Source: Ectobius pallidus
Lineage: Eukaryota > Arthropoda > Insecta > Blattodea > Ectobiidae
Assembly: GCA_964059195.1 (NCBI GenBank)
Contig: CAXKWD010000011.1
Coordinates: 12,308,451-12,372,450, forward strand
Direction of reading: 5' to 3'
DNA length: 64,000 nucleotides
The position numbers and the translations under genes were made by a program. Shown here in pieces: positions 10,195-23,240 of this stretch; the first letter of the stretch is position 1; the number at the start of each line of letters is the position of its first letter. The notes beneath the pieces are model-generated. The model saw only the letters and a program-made list of their open reading frames with translations, did no database searches and was not told the origin of the DNA.

Positions 10195-10565
10195 AACTAA
10201 TTTTAGTGTATATGGACATACTATAACAAACATGAATGATCTACACAGACCAACTAACTCGTTAAAACTCTTTCAGAAGGGTGTTTATTATTCTGCGATA
10301 CAGATAAGAAGCTTCCAAGCAACTTTAAATTGTTATGTATTCAAAGAAAAAGCAAACCTTTCAAAACAACTGTCAAGACATTTTTAATAACTCACACCTT
10401 CTACAATTTGGTGGAATATTTCCAGCTTGGATAAATTTGGCAGCTTGCAGTTTCTGTATATTATTGATATAGCATGCATGTATTTTTTTATTTGATGTGT
10501 TCTATATCCTTGAGCCCCGCTCAACACAGGATCTACAGGACGAGATATTTACATCTACATCTACA
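10195..10565 (+). mobile_element. 3' end of jockey-like LINE
   Basis: Reading through one frameshift gives NDLHRPTNSLKLFQKGVYYSA, the end-of-ORF2 block of jockey-type elements, and then a FYNLVEYF-like terminus. The 3' untranslated end reads AGCATGCATGTATTT, TTGAGCCCCGCTCAACACAGGATCTACAGGACGAGATATTTACATCTAC. The same UTR recurs at 11480-11900 (minus strand) and 12295-12465 (plus). Confidence 0.7.
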
Positions 10566-11237
10566 CAGGGAAGAATGCTTTTGCAGAAAAACGATAACTT
10601 ATGGGGAGAGACATGTTAGTTCGGAACCCACTTTATGGACCTAAATTGATTCCTCGAGGTCATTATTATTGTTGCAATTCAATTTGAAAATTTGGTTGAC
10701 CTGACAGGCCTCAGAAAGTCAGCTTTTATTGTGAGCTGTAATTTGGATATTATGAGCAGATTTTGGCACTACTTACCGGTAAGGTTTAAATAAAAATACT
10801 TGATTAAACAATAATTATTGTTAGTGTCTTCATTTCGCTACCAGTGATTAATGATGCTCACTGTTAAACTGTTTGCATTACAGTAAGTTTAATTTCAAAT
10901 AGCTATTGAGGTATTTCTTAATTTTCCTGTTCGAGTGCAGCACAGATTCTTCTCAGTATGTAGATGATTAAAACGTACATGAGACGTTTTCATGTGAAAC
11001 AAATGGACTATGACAATGTTATAAACATGTTTGTGGCCAGGCAAGGTGGATGGAAGATGTTGTAATCTGACCAGTGTCATTCAAAGGTAGTCTGTTGAAT
11101 TAGTGTTTAAAAGCATTGGTTTTAGGTTATTTTTGTAGTTAATTTCATAAAAGAATTTTAAATCATGCTGATGACTGTGTGCATTAGAATTATAGCTTTA
11201 AGAATGAGATGACTGAATACATGCATAGCACTCTAAG

Positions 11238-11319
11238 AGTTAATCTAAAATAAAGTCTGTTCATTTGTATTTGGTTCTTGAGTTAATCTAAAATAAAGTC
11301 TGTTCATTTGTATTTGGTT
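11238..11319 (+). repeat. 43-bp direct tandem duplication
   Basis: AGTTAATCTAAAATAAAGTC... starts at 11238 and again at 11281; the two copies are identical over about 39 bp. Likely a recent local duplication. The rest of 10566-11479 has nothing recognised. Confidence 0.85.
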
Positions 11320-11479
11320 TTGTGAAACCTTGTCCTCACACATAAGCTTGCTGAGTGTAACATCCTCTGTTCAATTGTCACATGCCAAACTCAAAAAAAT
11401 ATACACTTGCGAATCTGCCATTCAGAAGAAGTTTATGTATAACAGCAAGATATCACCAAACCAGAAGGTCCAGATACAA

Positions 11480-11900
11480 CAGGTTCACGATGTAGATGTA
11501 GATATCTCGTTCTGTAGATCGTATGTTGAGTGGAACTCATGTAATAACAACTTATATAATATACTACACTGTAAACTTATTCAAACTGCAAATATTCATC
11601 CATATTGTAGAAGGTGTGCATCATTAACAATTCCTTGAGAGATTCTTTGAAAGATTTGCTTTTTTTAAAGATAGTGTATAATAATTTGATGTTGTTTGGA
11701 AGCTTATTGTATATCTGTATTGCAGAGTAATAAGCGTCACTCTGGAAGAGTTTCAATTAATTAACTGGTCTATGTAAATCACTCATGTTTCTAGTAGTAC
11801 TGCTGTTACTTTGAAATCTCTTAATATTAGGCTATCTGCTATATAACACATGACAAATTTTTTGATAATATTTCAAACAGCGGTTTACACAATTCTCCCC
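11480..11900 (-). mobile_element. 3' end of jockey-like LINE, inverted copy
   Basis: On the minus strand the sequence ends GAGATATCTACATCTACATC after ...CTCAACATACGATCTACAG, matching the 3' UTR at 10195-10565. Further in (11640-11830, read on the minus strand) it continues into the end-of-ORF2 region. No intact frame. Confidence 0.65.
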
Positions 11901-12294
11901 AGAATATTATTCCATACTTCATTACAAATTGGAAATTTGCAAAATACACCATGCTTAAGGCATCTGTTTTAATACAGAAATCTTGAGGTAAAGCATGCTG
12001 AACTCAGTGTAGATTTGGAAATGGAATTACGGTAGCTCCATTTACTGCTAGCATGATTGCATGGTGGTGATCTTTCCTAACCGGTCCCATTGCTGCTTAG
12101 TGCTAGGTCCTATCTGGATTATATGTTTATCAAATAGGTTAATTGACATGGAGTTACTATTCGAATGACTTGATATTGGAGTTACCATATTAGTATCGTA
12201 AATATTTTATATATGGAGTGTTAGAAATAGCCCACCTTCTTATTATTCCAGTGTTGGTTTAAATAACAATTAATAACCACACTTTGAATTTGGT

Positions 12295-12465
12295 AGGAAA
12301 GGTTTGATTAAGCAATGATCCTTCTTAAATAAGTTTGCCAGCGTACAGTTCTGTATACCGGTATTGTTATTATAGCGTGCATGTATATTTTGATCTGATT
12401 TGTTCTGCATCCCTGAGCCTTGCTCAACAAAGGACTTACAGGATGAGATATCTACACGTACACGT
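12295..12465 (+). mobile_element. 3' UTR fragment of jockey-like LINE
   Basis: Shares AGCGTGCATGTATATTTTGATC, TTGAGCC-like CTGAGCCTTGCTCAACAAAGGA and GAGATATCTACACGTAC with the copy at 10430-10565. Only the UTR is retained. Confidence 0.7.
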
Positions 12466-15266
12466 AATGTAATCACGGATAATGTTATCACTTTTATGAA
12501 GTCCCATATGGATGAATACTGATACATTGAAAAAAATGCTGTTTATTGTGATAAAAAATTCGGTTTATGTTATCACATTTTCCTTTTGGTGGCTTTATTT
12601 CCAACTACTGTAGCCTACGTTCTTCAAAATTTCGTTTTCGTTTCTAACTCAACTGTATTGTATTGTGCTGGAGGTACCATTACTGCTCCCAGCTCATAGG
12701 ACAATCATTTCAAGGGGGTGGCGTTACTTAATTTTTTCTTTTAAGCAATAAAACATGTTTCACCCCACAGTTAAGCTGCAGCTTTTTATTTATGAAGATA
12801 ACAGTGTTGACGTGCAGTGATTGCTTGTAAAATGTTTCACTTAAACAGACAGGCATTAGATGTTGTGCTATGTGGTGTTTACCACAGATCAGTATAGACT
12901 TCCAAAAATACTCATAATCATAACTGAGTATGGTATGGAGTATCTGGTTAATGGACTCCTAAAGGAAAGTAAAAACCCTTAAAAATGTTGTTACTGGTTG
13001 AAAAAAATAGTTGCTTACAGTCTATCACTCTCTTAGCCTGTGAGTGGTTCAATGATTCACAGTTTCATATTTTATGAATAAATGGTATTAATTCTGTTTT
13101 GTAGTGTATTGTCTTATATATGAATAAATAACCTTCATTTAATTCCTTCGGCTACTGTTATCAACTGGTTCATATTATCAGATTAGCTGCATCCCGAAGT
13201 GATCACAATAAGCGGCATGCACTGTATAGGCCTATCTACATCTTTTGTCATCTGCATAAAATATCAGGGAGTTAGTTTTCACTTGAGACTGTTGAGATCG
13301 ATGTTTGCAGAGAGTGCATACACACTGTGTCAAAGCCTCTTGATATCATCTTTGGTCACAGATTCTATGATGAAATCCATGGGCAGCAGTCCTGATGAAT
13401 ACATGTAATGCAAAGTTTGATTATTTCCTCTCGTTCATGGTCATGGCTGGCGTACTGAAGAAGTCTTTGTCCATGGATATTGCTTTTTCCTTTCTCTCTT
13501 GGAAATTACTTTCATATGCTGCTATTCTTCAGCAGTAGTTCCCTGTTGAAGAAACCCTTGCCAGTCAGTAGATAAAAAAGTCTTGTCAGAGAAGTTCTGG
13601 ATAGTTGGAGATCTCTTTGAAAGTAGCTAGTTTTCACTGTGTCTATTCTTCTTTGGGGTTAGATAGGTTCAGATTTTGCTGATTGCCTAGTACTCTTTAA
13701 GTGGAACAGACATAAATTACATAGTTTTTCTAAGTTTCTTATATTGAATAAGCATTTGACTGCTGTCATTTTTTTTTTACATTAGGCCTACATTTGTGTT
13801 TGGCAAATGTTTTCCCTTTTACATGTATAATTGTTTGCCAAAAATTGCAAAATAAACAAACATGGAGAACAAAGTACGGATAGTTGTCAAATGGAGTGGA
13901 AAAACATGAAATAAGCAGTTTATGAGCAAGTAATTCAATGGGTACATTAAAGAATGCAATTCACAAAGAGGTAAAGTTTGCCCAGAAAGCTAAAAATTAT
14001 TTAATCTTAAATTTAAAGGAAATTATCTATGCACATTGTGCGATATAACATTATTATTAAATTTAAAGGAAAAACACTGGAAGATGACTTTCAGAGATCT
14101 ACACGTAATCTCCATCGTTGCTTTGCAGCCAGATAAACCTATCTACAGATATTCTACGATGATATTATTGTACCTTCTTTTTGATAGTTGCAATATTAAC
14201 TCTATCCCTGGCTATAGTAGGGTATTATGTTTCTACATCAGTTATGAGTTATGACATAGGCCTACCAGTTTACTTGTGTTTGAAGAAATATGTGATAGTT
14301 CTAAGTTATCTTGTCCTGGGGATGTTTACGCTCTATTGAAACAAAATACATTAGAGTAAGATAGTCTTTAATGAAGAAGTTCTTCTTGCTAGTATTTTTC
14401 CTTATTGTTCAGCCACTCTCTGCATATCATGTCACACTGCCTAGCCTACATGTAGTAGCCCAAGGTAGTAAAATTTACTGCAAAAATTGTTTTCAAAACA
14501 ATGGAAAGTTCTGGAATTTTAGATACTGGTATGCTATTCTCTAAATTAATTAAATTGCAATGACAGATAAGACACATTTCTGCCTTTCATACGCTACAGC
14601 ATAGCCTATGTTTTTATTCATATCTTTTTGAATGGCATTCATATACTTTTCTTGTAGTCTACTGGGACCTAATTCTAATTTTTCAGGTAAAATTTCCAAT
14701 AAAAATGCATACACTTAAATATTCAGTTGGCAGGCATATCAGTGGTATTTAACAAAGATGTATGCTTGAAGAACCAGAAAAAAGTACTGTAAGTAATTTC
14801 AATTAAAAATTTAAATAATATTATACAATATTTTGGAAATTGATGTTTGCTATAACAAAATTATGTTAATTTAACACTAAAACCCATTCCTATTTACATT
14901 TTGTATGCATATGTATTATTAAATATGGAAATAGCTGCATTTTGGTGACTAGTACTTACATTGTTGATGCACCCCAGCACATTGTTATGCAGTTCAGGGA
15001 GATTGCATTCACACTACAGGAAATTGTTAATAGTAGACTGGTAAGAGCTGCAAAGTCTACAAAACAAAAGGCCGAAAACCTCCTTGACGATGTATTTTTA
15101 CAAAAATATGGAATATTTTGCACTACATGGGCACTAACTCACTAAGTGTATTTGGTTTAAATGTAAAGTAATGCAAAAAATATTTTGTTACGTAAAATGT
15201 CACCGAAATTAACCGACTTTTGTACAGAAATTTAGCAGTTTTATTCACCGTAAAATAGAATCCTTA
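12466..15266. other. Unassigned AT-rich sequence
   Basis: Nothing firmly recognised. Short open frames (13199-13408, 14036-14254, 14942-15145) have no motif, no splice context and no compositional shift, so they are not called as genes. TAGGCCTA-type palindromes occur at about 13232, 13787 and 14263. Confidence 0.4.
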
Positions 15267-15274
15267 ATAATAAC

Positions 15275-15984
15275 TAGACCTGGGATTTTAGGCTCTAAAA
15301 ATTAGTTTCAGGCACCTAAAATAGGCTTTTAAAACAAGTACATAGGCTTTTAAAAGAGAAAGTAGGCACTTATTTTAAGTGCCTACCGTGTAAATAGATG
15401 TGACTAAATGTGTAAATAGACTTTCCATTATACTTTAAAATACTACGATATGCTCTTAAACTGTAACGTGATATTTTTTACTGTAAAAAAAAGTGGTAGG
15501 CCTATACCTATTCTCAACAGAAATAATTGCAAAATTAAGACAGAATTAAAAATACGTTTATCTGAAAACAGTTTTGGATTATATGAAAAATTGATACAGT
15601 ATGTCCCTTCTTACGATGTATTCCTGCTACTTGTTGTTTTGAGCGAATCCTCCCCCGTCAGTCAGCATTCCTTTGGCGTCAACTGTTTGCGAAAATCAAG
15701 TTTCTGTGAAAACCCCTCCCTCTGCTGTTCTGCTCTTCATTCAGGGATGTCCATTAAATGATTGTAAAAGTTATAGAAGTTGTATTTTATTTTAAATGTA
15801 CAAAATAGGCATTTTAGGCACTAAAATAGTAAAAATAGACACCAGAGGTCCTAATAGGCATTTTAGGGCACTATAAAACTCTATAAATATTAGTGATGTA
15901 TCATGAAATGTCAACATATTTTTTAAAAATTCATGTTATTTCATAAGGAACAAAATAGGCATTTGCCTTAAAATCCCAGGTCTA
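15275..15984. mobile_element. Non-autonomous hAT-like element, family 1 copy A
   Basis: Terminal inverted repeats TAGACCTGGGATTTTAGGC (left) and GCCTTAAAATCCCAGGTCTA (right). Flanks ATAATAAC (15267-15274) and ATAATAAG (15985-15992) match at 7 of 8, as expected of hAT 8-bp duplications. The interior repeats the words TAGGCA/TTAGGCAC many times. A frame at 15450-15761 is inside the element and has no transposase motif. A second copy lies at 59180-59823. Confidence 0.8.
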
Positions 15985-16011
15985 ATAATAAGCCATATCT
16001 GTCTTGTATCG

Positions 16012-16195
16012 ACAGTAGGATTGTACACAAGATAACCCAAGTCTGATTTTTACGTGGATAGGATTGAACAGAGAATAACCCATGTGCGTCTTATGTTATA
16101 ATAGTATAGAATTGCTCACAGAATAACCCATGATGTCTGTTTTCTATCAGGATAGGATTGCACACGGAATAACCTATGAGTTTGTCTTGACAAGA
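16012..16195 (+). repeat. Minisatellite, about 45-60-bp units
   Basis: Four degenerate units share (A)TAGGATTG(T/A/C)ACA(C/G)A...GAATAACCCATG, at about 16015, 16058, 16106 and 16150. No relation to the neighbouring hAT element is evident. Confidence 0.75.
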
Positions 16196-16724
16196 AATTA
16201 AAAATAATGCATTATAATGAGTTTCTAGAATGATTCTGTGGAGCTTGTGATTAGAGCTGGGTGTGGTGATAAGATAGCTTGGCATTCTCAAGGTCAGCAA
16301 GGTCTGCATATTCGCAGATAATTGCTACTTGCGATGCGAATAAAGAAACCACTTTCAGATTTACTTAAAAATTAAATTATCACACATGAACTATTATTTT
16401 ATTAAATTCCACTGAAACTTATTACAATAAATATTCTAAAATGCACAGAATAAAGCGATACGTTGATTTTTTGCCCGTTTCAAATACCAGTAACTTCTTG
16501 TTTCTACGTGAATTTCTTAAAAGTGTCCTTTGTTCAGTGTTAAATTAACTTGCCAACTTCTTCAAACTTACTCGTATAATGTAGCCTACGATTTGGATCG
16601 CTGCTAGTTCTGTAGGCATATTGTATATTAGACTAAATGCCGGTAGAGCTGTTTTGGTTAGCACATAATTTTGATGCCACCCTCGTTTTTATAGTTTATG
16701 TTATAGTTTTTTTATATAAAAAAA

Positions 16725-17165
16725 ATCATCCGTGGTTGCTGCAAAGTTTTCTTTTCTAGTTGAAAAATTAACAAGAAAATCTAATTTATAACTACCTAAC
16801 CAAGATGTCAACAAGACCCTTCTTTCATTATCCTTTGAGAAGTGTACATTAAAATCCCTCACAGACAATAATTAGGCCTACTATGCAACAAACTGAGGAT
16901 TATTGTATCTGTGCAACAATCCAAATCTTCTTGTTAGTTCCAGTGTCGAAGTTTGTCTTTAAATGAAAATACTCCAAATTTCATGGTACGTCTACAATAC
17001 CGAAAACATTAAAGAATAGTTGTCAGTTGTTTCCGTACTGTGGTGTTTCGTTAGACAGATATCTTGTATTTTATGTTTACTTAACTCACATAAATCTTGA
17101 ATTAATAAATTGAATTCTTCAATTCTTTCCTTGAGCCCCCTTACATTTTGACGAAATAAATCAAA
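16725..17165 (-). pseudogene. LINE endonuclease-domain relic
   Basis: On the minus strand, from about 17165 down, the translation gives FRQNVRGLKERIEEFN, then DLCELSKHKIQDICLTKHHS, then after frame breaks VRDFNVHFSKDNERR. These are the N-terminal motifs of the apurinic-like endonuclease of jockey-type LINEs (N-x-RGL, the LTExH-like block and GDFN, here RDFN). The replacement of G by R in GDFN plus stops show it is inactive. The reverse transcriptase part is missing. Confidence 0.75.
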
Positions 17166-17169
17166 ATGT

Positions 17170-20100
17170 GAAATTATAATTTTGGATTCATGTAAAACTG
17201 GAACTTCGCGAAGTGTTCACTGTTATTGTTTCCGGTGGCGCCAAATTTTGAAATATATTTGTTGGGCTGAAAGATATTAAAATTTTCATACTGCTGTCCC
17301 TTATTTCTTTCATGAAATGGACTGATTACGGATAAATATAGCACTACATACAAGCAACGATTTCATTGTCTGTAATAAAGATTATATTTTGTAATTCAAT
17401 CGCCAGAGAAGTGTTGTGTAGTGTAGTTAATAAAATTATATTATTTAAAGTTTACAATATTATATAAACTGTTTGGGGGGGTGTTAGGTCACTACTAAAG
17501 TAAAATAAAAAAATAAAACCACACGCGACTCACCAGCACGGCGTGTTGCAAAATATGTTTCTCTTTTTCCCAATAAATTCCTCACAAGCATAATTAATTT
17601 CCTTTTCTGCTTTCCTTAGTCCAGTAGCCCTTTCTCCCTAATCACATCATGATTTTCGTGGACGACCCGAGCTCCTCCTTCTCTCTGGTTAATTGTCCCT
17701 TGCTGATTTAATCAATCTTTCTTAATTCACTTTTTCTACATGCTCGTTCCATTCTTCTTTTTGACCAGTCACCAACGTCTTTTGCTCCTCACTTCTGTCT
17801 TATATCACAATTCCTTGCCTTGTCCAATAATGACCTTTCTGTAATCTTTCTTAAACACAAGCATAATCTAATTTCTAAATCTAACCTTCGCGCTCTCCTT
17901 ACATCTGTTTAGAACAACAGTGTGATTAAGTTTTTCTGAACACAAAAATCTTTTTTAACCTTTTTAAAAGCGTAAAAATATATTTTGGCATTGGCTGTGA
18001 AACTGCATTAACAAAGTAAGACGTGAAAATGTCAAGAACTGAGGAACGATTTCAAACGATCGTGAGTGATTTGGAACAAGAGGAAATCGTACTATGTGTA
18101 TCATCAGTATCCTTATTTCCGCTGTAGACCGATCCAATAACGAAACATAATTTTTAATAATATAAATATGTAATAATACTAATACACTTCAAATTATTGG
18201 GTGGGCTTGAGCCCCACGGGCCCAAACAAGTTTCTCGATATCTTCTTGCTTATCCAGTTGAACCTCTTCAAGTTATTAGCAGAAACAGTATTAAAATTAG
18301 AATAATTAACAGTGTGCCTGTCTAGTTAACTCAACGACGGGTTTTGTTGGTCAGGGTTTGTTCTGCTTTGCTGTCTTAGTTTCTTTTTCCTCAGAGATCA
18401 GGTTCATCTAGATTTAGCAAGAAACTTAATACGGAAGGTTTCATAAGGCTTCTTTTCAATTTTAAACGGTGGCTTTCCTGTTTTTAAAGTTTTTTTTTCT
18501 TTTCTTTTTGAGTACCGTAAAGCGGAGCTATTTTTTCTCGCCATGAGAAAAATAAATTCAAATAGATTTGGCGCCATGTGATTTTATCGGAGAAATTTTA
18601 AACTGACACGAGTTAGAGGGACATTTAAGTGAGAAAACGCAAACTTTCTTTTTCCTATTGTTGAACGAATCAGAAATATTCGAGCTAAAATAATTTAGAA
18701 GTAGAAAGTATATTTATTTTCTTTGTCTCATATAGCCAGAATCACAAAGAGTATAGTCTTTCTTGTTCTTATTGTTGAAAAAGGTAGAAGTAATAAGATG
18801 AAATTACTTAGTAGAAAAATAAGTCCTTGTGGTGTTACTTTATCTCACATCAGAATAGCAAAGAATATTGAACATTTCCAATCGAGACAAATTATCCCTA
18901 AATAGCGGTCAACTTTGTACCACTCATTCGAATGTGTCTTTATATTAATAAAAATGTACCAGGCACTATGAATCAATTAGTGTTATTTACAAGTATCCTT
19001 AAAGTTTTGTGTACGATTTTCTCGTTGATTTCTGTCGGTGGATCTAATGTTTTGAATTTTTATAAGAATGGATGCAAAAAGTACAAAGTAGCCCCACTTT
19101 ACGGTAACTTATTTAGTCATTCATATTTACGTGTCAGTGACATGACTCTAAAGCTTATCTGAAATTACTGATACCGATTAAAAATAACGTTATGTGATAA
19201 GGGTAACGGAAAAACAGATAAATTCCAGAACGGAACTTAAAACGTTTTCTTCCTTTGTTTCTTTCCTTTATGCAAAATGTGAAATTAAGATAATGGGCTC
19301 AGTTAAAGCAGTTATACGGTGTTTTAAAAATCGTGTACATCACTTCCCAAGAAAACCTTAAAATCGGATATTTGTTTATAGGATAGACAGTATCACGGTA
19401 GACTAGACGGAATTTTGTCTGTCATAGGAATGGAAAAGTATCCTCGCTTTAGCTACGAAAGTGGCAGTTGATAAGAACAACTTTTAAACACCAGTTTAAT
19501 TGAAATTGTCATATTTTTGTCTTCATTTATAGCAAAAAGTCATGCCATCACAACTGTAACGTTCTGTTATATATTATTTTTAAAAAATAATAAAAAAATA
19601 TTTAATCATTATCAGATGCAAATGATCATAAAAGTGCCTTCACTATTTCATTTGCCCTTTAAAGGAATGTCTTGTTTTCTTTGATCCTTATTCTCTTTCA
19701 TTAAAAAAATTACATGAAATGTATGATTAATTTTGTAAAAAGCCACAATTGTTTTAAAAAAATAAACAGTAAGCACCAAGAAATTTTTATTTAAAAAATA
19801 ATTCATATTTCACTCCACATATCTCTTAAGAAATTATGCTGTAAATTTAAACAAAAATGTAAATCCTGTAGAGGTTTTTGAGCAAATGTAGGAAAAATGT
19901 TGCGAGAAAAACTAAATTTGAATTTAATAATGATTAATTGTTCAGTGCACGTGGTCATTTAAACGTTGTTTTAGGGCATTAGCGCATCAATAAATAAAAA
20001 AGCCAACCTACATTTTGTCCAAATTCGAGAAGTTTCCGTATTCCCTTATATTATCGACTTTCTACAAGAGAATATATTATTTCTGTTTCCTGCACTTGAT

Positions 20101-20473
20101 GAAGTACAGGAAATGAGGTCTTCTAATATAGCCTACCATTATTTCTCTGTTTTGAGATTTCTGAAGTGCAGTATTTCTTAACATGGCCATCTCTTATCAT
20201 TCCGTTTCCCAAAGTAATTCACTGTTGATAACGGCTCCAAAGAAGGATCGTTTTCTTTATGGCATTATTATAACGACAATCATAAACTTTTGTTCTATAT
20301 TTTAATCTTTTACTTTAATTTAGACCAGCTTGTGTTAATCTCCCCACTCAGTCACAGTAGTTACTGTTCGCTTATTAAAACTAAAGAAGCACACGACACA
20401 ATAATGTCATTATTATACTAACACCTAAAACTTTTATTCGATGCTCTTTTTCGAACAAGTTATCTGAAGAGTA
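17170..20473. other. Unassigned sequence
   Basis: No gene recognised. 17520-17920 is CT-rich on the plus strand. Short open frames at 18723-18905 and 18932-19162 lack motifs. The GC-rich string around 18206-18232 (GGGCTTGAGCCCCACGGGCC) stands out but no partner repeat was found. Confidence 0.35.
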
Positions 20474-20481
20474 GTTATAAC

Positions 20482-21120
20482 TAGAGACCGGATTTTAAAG
20501 GGAAAATTTTCACCCAAAAAAGGACGAAAAAAGGGAAAATTATTGCCAAAAAAAGGTGGGGAAAAGGGAAAATTATGCCAAAAAAGGTGGGAAAAAAGGG
20601 TTATAAAAGTAAGAGTGTAAAAATTCAACAGAGAGATACATGCTTGTTTTATGTAAAGCCTTTGCTTGCTCTACAGTTGCTGATTCTGTAACATCTAATG
20701 ACTGAAGAAATTTTTTGATCTTGTTGAAATTCTCACAGAGGAAAATAGCACACGAAATCCATGTTCACCACCTTGTTATAAAGGGAAACTTAGGCAATGG
20801 CAAGCCTGTGATTTCCCTGTAACGCTCTATTCTGCTGGGAGGAATTATTTTTTCAATGGTGAGTCAGTGAAAACAATTTTTAATGTTTTCATATTACTAA
20901 ATACTGGGTAATTTACGAATTTTTCAAAATAAATTAGCAAAAAAGGTACTGGAAAGGGAAAGTTCCTAAAAAAAAGGGAAATTAGCCTAAAAAAGGGAAA
21001 AAAGGGACGTTAAAACCAGGTCATTTGCAGTTGAAACTTACTCAGTAATGTTCTGTTCAATTTTATCACGTTTTGTGATGAAATATAAAAAAAGGAATTC
21101 CCTTTAAAATCCGGTCTCTA
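20482..21120. mobile_element. Non-autonomous hAT-like element, perfect ends
   Basis: Perfect 22-bp terminal inverted repeats (TAGAGACCGGATTTTAAAGG..., and its complement ending CCGGTCTCTA at 21120) and a perfect 8-bp duplication GTTATAAC (20474-20481 and 21121-21128). The interior is low-complexity: many AAAAAAGGGAAAA blocks at both ends. No transposase sequence. The intact ends suggest recent movement. Confidence 0.9.
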
Positions 21121-21128
21121 GTTATAAC

Positions 21129-21845
21129 GTAGGCTATATGCCACCAACTGTTCGTAGAAACTCTTGTCTTGCCTGATGAATAATAAAGCTTCGCGTTAGA
21201 TTGAGGCAACTGAATACGCGCTCTTTGCAGTAAGGCCTCTTATTCTATATCAGAATGTCAAGTAAGAAATATGTATTGGCAATGCTTAGGGCAAAGAAGG
21301 TTACGTAAGTGCATTAATTATATTTTGTTTGGGATGTAGTGGTAACGACATTCTCTTCATTTTTACAACCATTTTACATGAACCGAATGCCTTACAATCT
21401 CACATAATATATTATGCTAAGAGGCAAAACTATTATTTTGGCAGAGGGAGTTATGTGTTTCACATCAGATTTTTTTCCCACACGATTGTCATCTTAAACC
21501 CCCCAATTTTTTGTTCTTTCTTCAGTTCAATCCACCCCAAATGGAACGAGCCACAACTTGGCACAATTAGATAAAAATCAGACACATGCAGTTTAAGCGG
21601 TAGTAAGTCTACAACTTCCCTTCAAAAATATATACAGAAACCATTGGGCGTTTTCTTAAAGCTTGAAGTAAAATCGAAACACGTGCTCAGACGAAATACT
21701 GGATGTATAAAGTTTGTGGCATTCGTTTCTAATAACGTTAGCGTTAGTAATTTCTTATCTATCAAGGACATGGGCCAAATATAAGTATGAACTAATGAGA
21801 TTTTTATGTGGTTACGTAAATTTATACAAACGCAGAACCCCTGAA
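21129..21845. other. Unassigned sequence
   Basis: A frame at 21329-21574 has no recognisable domain. Nothing else supported. Confidence 0.35.
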
Positions 21846-21891
<46 letters not shown>

Positions 21892-21960
21892 CTTTATTTT
21901 GCCTGGCTGAGTTAAGGCCATAGGGTCTTATCTTCCACTCAACCAGGATAAATACAAAAT
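21846..21960 (+). repeat. (TAA)n microsatellite with adjoining repeat fragment
   Basis: About 15 AAT/TAA units (21846-21890) followed by GCTTTATTTTGCCTGGCTGA, GTTAAGGCCATAGGG and CACTCAACCAGGAT. This looks like the end of an interspersed retroposon whose tail is the microsatellite, but the family cannot be named from the window. Polypeptides of Asn or Tyr predicted across it are artefacts. Confidence 0.6.
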
Positions 21961-22645
21961 ACATTAAAATAAATCTACAAAAAACAAATACAGTTAGATA
22001 TCATACATAATAATACAAAATGCTAGCAATAGAATAATAATACAATATTGATCTGCCTATATTAATACATAAGACAAAAATGCGTCCAATAATATGCAGA
22101 GAAAACAAAGCGAATTAAAGAATTATATAGGCCTATAATTGGGTATGTGTATAATTAAAATACTGCACGGGGACATTGCTGTACACCCGGTATTACAGAC
22201 GTCAAATACAAGCAGCACTTCCTGAAATAACCGCAGTTCATTTAACTGACATTTTTTAACAGGAAGTTCATGACAATGATATTACTCATCACAGCCTGCC
22301 CAACACAATTCAAAAGAATGTTATTTCTGATGAGTACGTGTTTCGCTGGAATCAGAACACATTTTGGCGGACTAAAAACATTAAAAACAATAAATGCAAG
22401 GTCACGTGAAGTTTATCAAACATCAGATTCCACGTAATGTGTTTTCATAGAAAACTACATACACTACATACAACTGGCTACACTTGGATAAACACGTTTT
22501 GCTGAGAAAGTAGATTCAGTCTAGATATGCTGTATTTGTAACCTCCTTTCTGGATTTAGGGTCGATTGTCTTGTTTTGGGATAGGATTCGGTTTCTTGGT
22601 TTGGATTTGGTTTGTAGATAAGGTTCAGTTTATCCTACAAGATTA

Positions 22646-23240
22646 GTATATAATAAGAATTTAATTTCCACCTTATACCCTCATTAATTACGTATGTAGG
22701 ATATCTCGGAGATTTTGCCAATAACATTCACATTCGCTTTTAGCTAACAGTATTTCATTTCACTTACAAGCTTTGTTATAGTAGGTGTGCACATCTATAT
22801 TGTGTTGTAAGATAATTTATTAAAATGTAATAAAATATACAAAATCTAAAAGCTACATGAGATGTTAAAAGATCTGTAGGTCTGTGTTTATTAAAATCTA
22901 TAAACAGTTACGACAGCCATTAATGTTGCAGCTTAATTGAGTTCTATCTTGTGTATGTTACGATATTGAATATAAATAGTCTTATAATTTAAAAACGAAC
23001 TTAAAATGTCATGTGGATTTATGTCACACACACGCAGGGCCATAAATGTATAACAACTGTGTACTCACAACATTATTTCACAATAGTTTCCTGTTAGAAG
23101 TTTTTTGTGTTTGTCGTATTTTCCTTCCTTTTTCTTTTGGTATTCTCTTGAATGTGAATGTTATTGGCAAAATCTCCGAGATATCCTACATACGTAATTA
23201 AGGAGGGAAAAAGGTGGAAATTAAATTCTTATTATATAAC
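22646..23240. mobile_element. Element with about 90-bp inverted repeats, family IR-1 copy A
   Basis: Left arm 22646-22735 and right arm 23150-23240 are nearly perfect inverted copies: ATAATAAGAATTTAATTTCCACC, TAATTACGTATGTAGGATATC and GAGATTTTGCCAATAACATTC. The spacer has no open frame. A related copy (26374-26609) shares the CCACCTTATAC(T)CC...TTAAT block and the right flank ATCCCCTC(A/G)TTGG, so the true element may extend beyond these arms. Class unknown. Confidence 0.65.

Noticed and set aside
16012..16195. CRISPR-like array
   Set aside because: Units are degenerate and contiguous, without constant repeats and unique spacers; a minisatellite in a eukaryotic setting.
21622..21923. Asn- or Tyr-rich proteins
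   Set aside because: They translate a (TAA)n microsatellite.
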